A DNA stretch of 7,788 nt from Bdellovibrionales bacterium (lineage in GTDB: Bacteria; Bdellovibrionota; Bdellovibrionia; Bdellovibrionales; Bdellovibrionaceae): assembly GCA_027320785.1 (NCBI GenBank), contig DAHVKR010000050.1, positions 1 to 7,788 on the forward strand. The letters are read 5' to 3'. A program made the translations under genes and the position numbers. The notes below the pieces were generated by a model. The model was not told the DNA's origin. It did no database searches and saw only the letters and a program-made list of their open reading frames with translations. This document shows, one piece after another, positions 4,985 through 7,788 of the stretch. Position 1 is the first letter of the stretch. Each line of letters starts with the position of its first letter.

Positions 4985-6160
4985 CTACTTCACAATGATT
5001 TCGCCAGTTGATACTTGGCTCGCGTGATGAACTCCACAAGTGAAGCTATATGTGCCAGCATTTTCGAATTTTAGAACTTGAGTCGTTCTTGCGTTTGAAT
5101 CAGCCATAATATCAATGCCAAGTTCCGGTGAATCTAACTTAAACATCTTGGATGCGGCCTTAAGAGCAATCTCAATTGTTTGTCCCTCTTTGGCTTCAAA
5201 CTTAAGCGGTGAGCATGACCCATCTTCCTGGCCTGTAATTTCAAAAGTGGCGTCAGGAATACGAACAAGATCAATTACTCGTTCTTTTTGCCAATGAGTT
5301 GCAATGTCGAAAGCTGTTTGTCCTTTTTTGTTTTTCAGTCGTCGATCAGGTCTTGCTTCCAAGATGTCTTTCACAGACCAATCATCACCGTTGTAAGCGG
5401 CCCACATGAGTGGAGTCATTCCTCCGCTATCTTGAAAATCAAAATTAGCTTCAGCTGCTACGAATGTACCATAGACATCTCTTAGACCTGTCTTAGCTGC
5501 TTTTAAAAGTGCCGTTTCGTTTTTCGCTGGATCTACGATGTCAACAAAGGCGCCTTCTGAAACCAGACGATCAACAATTTGAGGAACATCACTCAAAGAG
5601 TGCGCCGCTGGGTTTTGATTATTTCCGCAATACTGATCCATTGTATAAAGCAAAGGTGTGCAACCGTACTTATCCGTGAAATTCACGTCAGCACCGCAGG
5701 CCAAAGCAAAATTGACGGCTCTGAGTGTTTGGTAAAATCGACCCTCTCTTAAAACGTCAACGAGTGATTGTGATGGGTTTTTCCCACACGAAGGTGCTTG
5801 AGGAATTTGCCCTGTGATTTTACAATCAAGCTCGGTATCTTTAAAATAAAGTCCATAAGTGAACCTATTTCTTTTAATAACCCCATTTTCGACCAAAAAA
5901 TCTAAATATGTACCCCCAAAACGATCTCCGTAGCGAAGGGTGTTTGGCGTTGGATAGTAAACATCATTCAAAAACAAACCGTGAGTACTTGAACTCATCG
6001 AAGAGATAAAGCGAATTTCTCCTTTTTCTTTTTGCGGATTGAGCGTCAGTACAACCTTAGTTTTTTGATCGGCATCTGTAAATCCACTGCAAGAAACAAC
6101 TTCTGCTTTTGCAACTAAACTTACGGCCAACGTCAGAATGGAAAGTGCTATCGTTTTCAT
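4985..6160 (-). CDS. Exported ankyrin-repeat protein with C-terminal cupredoxin-like domain (391 aa)
   Basis: Three parts follow a signal peptide (1-19, SLVAKA|E). Residues 20-125 form a beta-rich unit with cysteines at 24 and 113 that could pair. Ankyrin repeats span about 130-300: LACGADVNFTDKYGCTPLL, LVSEGAFVDIVDPAKNETALLKAAK, GGMTPLMWAAYNGDD, KKGQTAFDIA. The last about 85 residues look like a cupredoxin: FEAKEGQTIEIALK, LGIDI, then GTYSFTCGVHHASQVSTGEIIV. C375 and H378 fit the C-x2-H pair of a type 1 copper site, but the upstream histidine is not seen (SKMFKLDSPEL) and the usual methionine position is V383. Copper binding is therefore doubtful or atypical. It follows the cytochrome gene by 24 nt and has GGGGGA before the ATG. 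Periplasmic ankyrin proteins usually serve protein contacts. Confidence 0.82.
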   Translation of the reverse strand: MKTIALSILTLAVSLVAKAEVVSCSGFTDADQKTKVVLTLNPQKEKGEIRFISSMSSSTHGLFLNDVYYPTPNTLRYGDRFGGTYLDFLVENGVIKRNRFTYGLYFKDTELDCKITGQIPQAPSCGKNPSQSLVDVLREGRFYQTLRAVNFALACGADVNFTDKYGCTPLLYTMDQYCGNNQNPAAHSLSDVPQIVDRLVSEGAFVDIVDPAKNETALLKAAKTGLRDVYGTFVAAEANFDFQDSGGMTPLMWAAYNGDDWSVKDILEARPDRRLKNKKGQTAFDIATHWQKERVIDLVRIPDATFEITGQEDGSCSPLKFEAKEGQTIEIALKAASKMFKLDSPELGIDIMADSNARTTQVLKFENAGTYSFTCGVHHASQVSTGEIIVK

Positions 6161-6184
6161 TTTTCCCCCAATTTAATAATTAAT

Positions 6185-6862
6185 TTAATTCGCCCCATTC
6201 ATGATCCATTCGCGGATCACCTGGATGACTTCAGGTTTAAGGGCAGAATATCCCTCTTTTGCTGGCGGCATTCGTTTGTCATCTTTTCTCTCTAGAGCAA
6301 TAATAAGTCCTGATTCATCGGCATTGCCCGGAAGAACTAGTTCCAATGGCGAGTTCAACAAAGACTCCCTATCGAGACCGACTTTATTTCCAGTGCCAGC
6401 CGGATTGTGGCAGGTGATGCACTTCGGTTCAATAATGTGGCTACGGATAGAATCATAAGTAGCGATAAGTGGTTCTTCTTCAGGTGGTGGCGCGGCACTG
6501 TCTAAAGGCGCTCCAATTTTGATCCAGTTCCAGAGAAGGCGCTTCTCTTCTGAAGTCAGCGAGCCTCTTTTTGGCATCGTTTGTTCTACAAATACCGTAT
6601 TTTGGATTTTAGAAAGACTAGCTTTCACTGAATCGTAAGACTCAAGGTTCACATTACCCGAACTGCCATGACAGCTCGTGCACTTTGCTTCAAAAATTTT
6701 TGAGCTGATGAATTTGTAATTCATCATCGTGGCCTTTTCTTCAGGATTCACTTCGCCAAAATTTTGAACAGTGTCCGCGCTCTCTTTGAGCCGAGTGTAA
6801 TTGCAGGAACTGATGAGTCCTGCAATTAAGATCAAACTAAGAGCGCGGGAAATGACTTTCAT
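6185..6862 (-). CDS. Di-haem c-type cytochrome lipoprotein (225 aa)
   Basis: A lipoprotein signal peptide ends in the lipobox LISS-C20. Two similar domains follow, each with a CxxCH haem site and a methionine that could be the distal ligand: C61-T-S-C64-H65 with M96 (TMPKRG), and C148-I-T-C151-H152 with M198 (RMPPAKEG). Each domain closes with a tryptophan-containing helix (LLWNWIKIGAP; VIREWIMNGA). The second resembles PSCyt1-type (planctomycete cytochrome C) domains, so the gene looks like an internal duplication, joined by a Pro/Glu-rich linker at about 121-132. N21 after the lipid-modified cysteine gives no clear inner-membrane retention signal, so an outer-membrane anchor is likely. AAGGA precedes the ATG, and the gene begins 8 nt after the previous one. 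It needs the cytochrome c maturation system. Confidence 0.9.
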   Translation of the reverse strand: MKVISRALSLILIAGLISSCNYTRLKESADTVQNFGEVNPEEKATMMNYKFISSKIFEAKCTSCHGSSGNVNLESYDSVKASLSKIQNTVFVEQTMPKRGSLTSEEKRLLWNWIKIGAPLDSAAPPPEEEPLIATYDSIRSHIIEPKCITCHNPAGTGNKVGLDRESLLNSPLELVLPGNADESGLIIALERKDDKRMPPAKEGYSALKPEVIQVIREWIMNGAN

Positions 6863-6870
6863 TTTTGTCC

Positions 6871-7449
6871 TTATGGTCCAACAACAACAGAGTTAATGGT
6901 TCCATCGAGATTAACGTAAATATTGAGTGGCTTTGCTTGGGAGCTTGCTGTGACTTGCAATAAAGCTACGTCTTTTCCGCCGAGCGTACCCTTCACAAGA
7001 ACAAGATTTGTAAAGTCATTGAAGTAAGGGGCAACTGTCGCGTTTGCGCTGTTATCAATGACATAATGCATTCCATTTTCCACAAGTTCGCCCGCGCTTT
7101 TGGGAGACCAGCCCATGTCAGGTCCAGCTGTTCCGCCTGCTAAGACTTTGAATGAAAGTGGTTTACCGTCGTGGTCAAACTGAAGCTCTAATTGAAGCGG
7201 AGTACCTGTCTGTGGCTGAGTTTGAGTTACAATTGATTTATAGGCAGCAGCTCCGCTAGAAAGCTTTGTCACCTCGATATGGTCGATTTTCTGAACGAAC
7301 GCAGCGTCGATTTTTCCAAGAGCAACAAGGCGATCCGCTCTGTGAGCAGAAAGCTCTGCGATCTTTGCAGTTGAAATAGTTGGATCGTTATGCGCAAACG
7401 CCAGCGTTGATCCCATCAATATTGTTGTCAGTAAAAGTGCAGTTCTCAT
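6871..7449 (-). CDS. Secreted protein of unknown function (192 aa), possible PepSY-like strands
   Basis: A Sec signal peptide (1-19, STLAFA|H) is certain; the mature start HNDPTIS is histidine-led. I recognise no firm family. Two strand-turn-strand patterns, LQLELQFDHDGKPLSFKVLAG (about 84-104) and PLNIYVNLDGTINSVVVGP (the C-terminus), resemble each other (polar strand, D/N-x-DG turn, strand) and recall PepSY-type beta-hairpins, but only loosely. There are no cysteines in the mature protein and no haem motif. AAAGGAG with 9 nt spacing supports the start. It lies 27 nt after the two-cysteine protein gene and 8 nt before the di-haem cytochrome gene, so it is likely part of the same envelope module. 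Confidence 0.78.
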   Translation of the reverse strand: MRTALLLTTILMGSTLAFAHNDPTISTAKIAELSAHRADRLVALGKIDAAFVQKIDHIEVTKLSSGAAAYKSIVTQTQPQTGTPLQLELQFDHDGKPLSFKVLAGGTAGPDMGWSPKSAGELVENGMHYVIDNSANATVAPYFNDFTNLVLVKGTLGGKDVALLQVTASSQAKPLNIYVNLDGTINSVVVGP

Positions 7450-7476
7450 TTCTATTTTCTCCTTTGTTAAAAAATT

Positions 7477-7761
7477 TTATTCTAAATCGGCTTCTGCTTT
7501 GCCCGTGAAGGTTGCAATCACGGAGCAGAACTTTCCATCTTTGCCAGTCCAAACGTGGTAAGTCGCCGGACCCTTTGATTGTGGGTCCGAGACAACTTTA
7601 ATCATTTCAGATTTTCCCGCTGGAGCGATGAGCTCTCCGCAAAGCTCGGCGGCTGGGGAAAAATGTGAACCACTTTCTAAAAAACGAAAGCTCGTCACTT
7701 TTACGTCAGACGCAAATGCGGACGTACTTAAAAATATGAGCGAAACAACAATTTTTTTCAT
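7477..7761 (-). CDS. Small exported protein with two cysteines (94 aa), unknown function
   Basis: A signal peptide (MKKIVVSLIFLSTSAFA|S) is followed by a mature chain of about 77 residues with only two cysteines (AELCGEL and KFCSVIA), likely a disulfide. The strand-rich look (KVTSFRFLESG, EMIKVVSD, TYHVWTGKDGKF) suggests a small beta-domain. The ATG at 7761 is preferred over a TTG six bases upstream because GAGGGG sits a suitable distance before it and the MKK start is typical. It is the first gene of the cluster inside the window; whether the operon starts here or further upstream cannot be seen, as only 27 bases remain. I recognise no family. Confidence 0.75.
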   Translation of the reverse strand: MKKIVVSLIFLSTSAFASDVKVTSFRFLESGSHFSPAAELCGELIAPAGKSEMIKVVSDPQSKGPATYHVWTGKDGKFCSVIATFTGKAEADLE

Positions 7762-7788
7762 CCCCAACCCCCCTCAGCTTTTAATGGC

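Noticed and set aside
4736..5011. Plus-strand open frame of 91 codons across the YceI gene start
   Set aside because: It is antisense to a firmly assigned YceI gene, has no Shine-Dalgarno site or signal, and its sequence looks like a frame shadow.
6161..6184. AT-rich gap between the cytochrome and ankyrin genes as an internal promoter
   Set aside because: It is near-palindromic AT sequence of only 24 nt with no -35-like element; ordinary spacer is simpler.
1..7788. CRISPR array, tRNA or rRNA genes
   Set aside because: No regularly spaced repeats and no tRNA-like or rRNA-like sequence were seen on either strand by eye.

Overview
The window is AT-rich bacterial DNA of a Gram-negative type. 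At least eight proteins carry Sec signal peptides, one of them a lipoprotein; there are c-type cytochromes and a predicted outer-membrane barrel, and Shine-Dalgarno sites are often G-rich (GAGGGGG, TTGGGGGA). The density of small exported proteins, together with DUF2239 and YceI proteins, would fit a Bdellovibrionota or other former deltaproteobacterial genome. That placement is inference, not something the sequence proves.

Layout. (1) 1-121: 5' end of a gene leaving the window on the minus strand. (2) 122-346: divergent intergenic region with two inverted repeats, an 11-bp-period direct repeat and a possible promoter. (3) 347-1559: two-gene plus-strand operon of exported proteins of unknown function; the second is coiled coil, membrane hairpin, coiled coil. 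(4) 1614-1678: near-consensus sigma70-type promoter (TTGACA, 17 bp, TATTAT) with two near-identical copies of an ACCCGGGT palindrome. (5) 1679-1915: the DUF2239 gene driven by this promoter, broken after about 68 codons by an insertion sequence. (6) 1881-3178: IS3-family element on the minus strand, with orfA, orfB, an A8 frameshift site and imperfect terminal repeats. (7) 3317-7761: six tightly spaced minus-strand genes, all encoding exported proteins.

The six-gene cluster is the most interesting part. In transcription order it encodes a small two-cysteine periplasmic protein, a secreted protein of unknown function, a di-haem c-type cytochrome lipoprotein, an ankyrin protein fused to a cupredoxin-like domain, a YceI-family lipid-binding protein, and a protein with one CxxCH haem site ahead of a probable outer-membrane barrel. 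Gaps are 27, 8, 24 and 10 nt, then a 1-nt overlap. Together the parts look like an envelope redox or electron-transfer module running from a lipoprotein cytochrome to an outer-membrane haem protein. The parts are recognisable; the function of the set is inference. Neither its promoter (probably beyond 7788) nor a clear terminator is visible.
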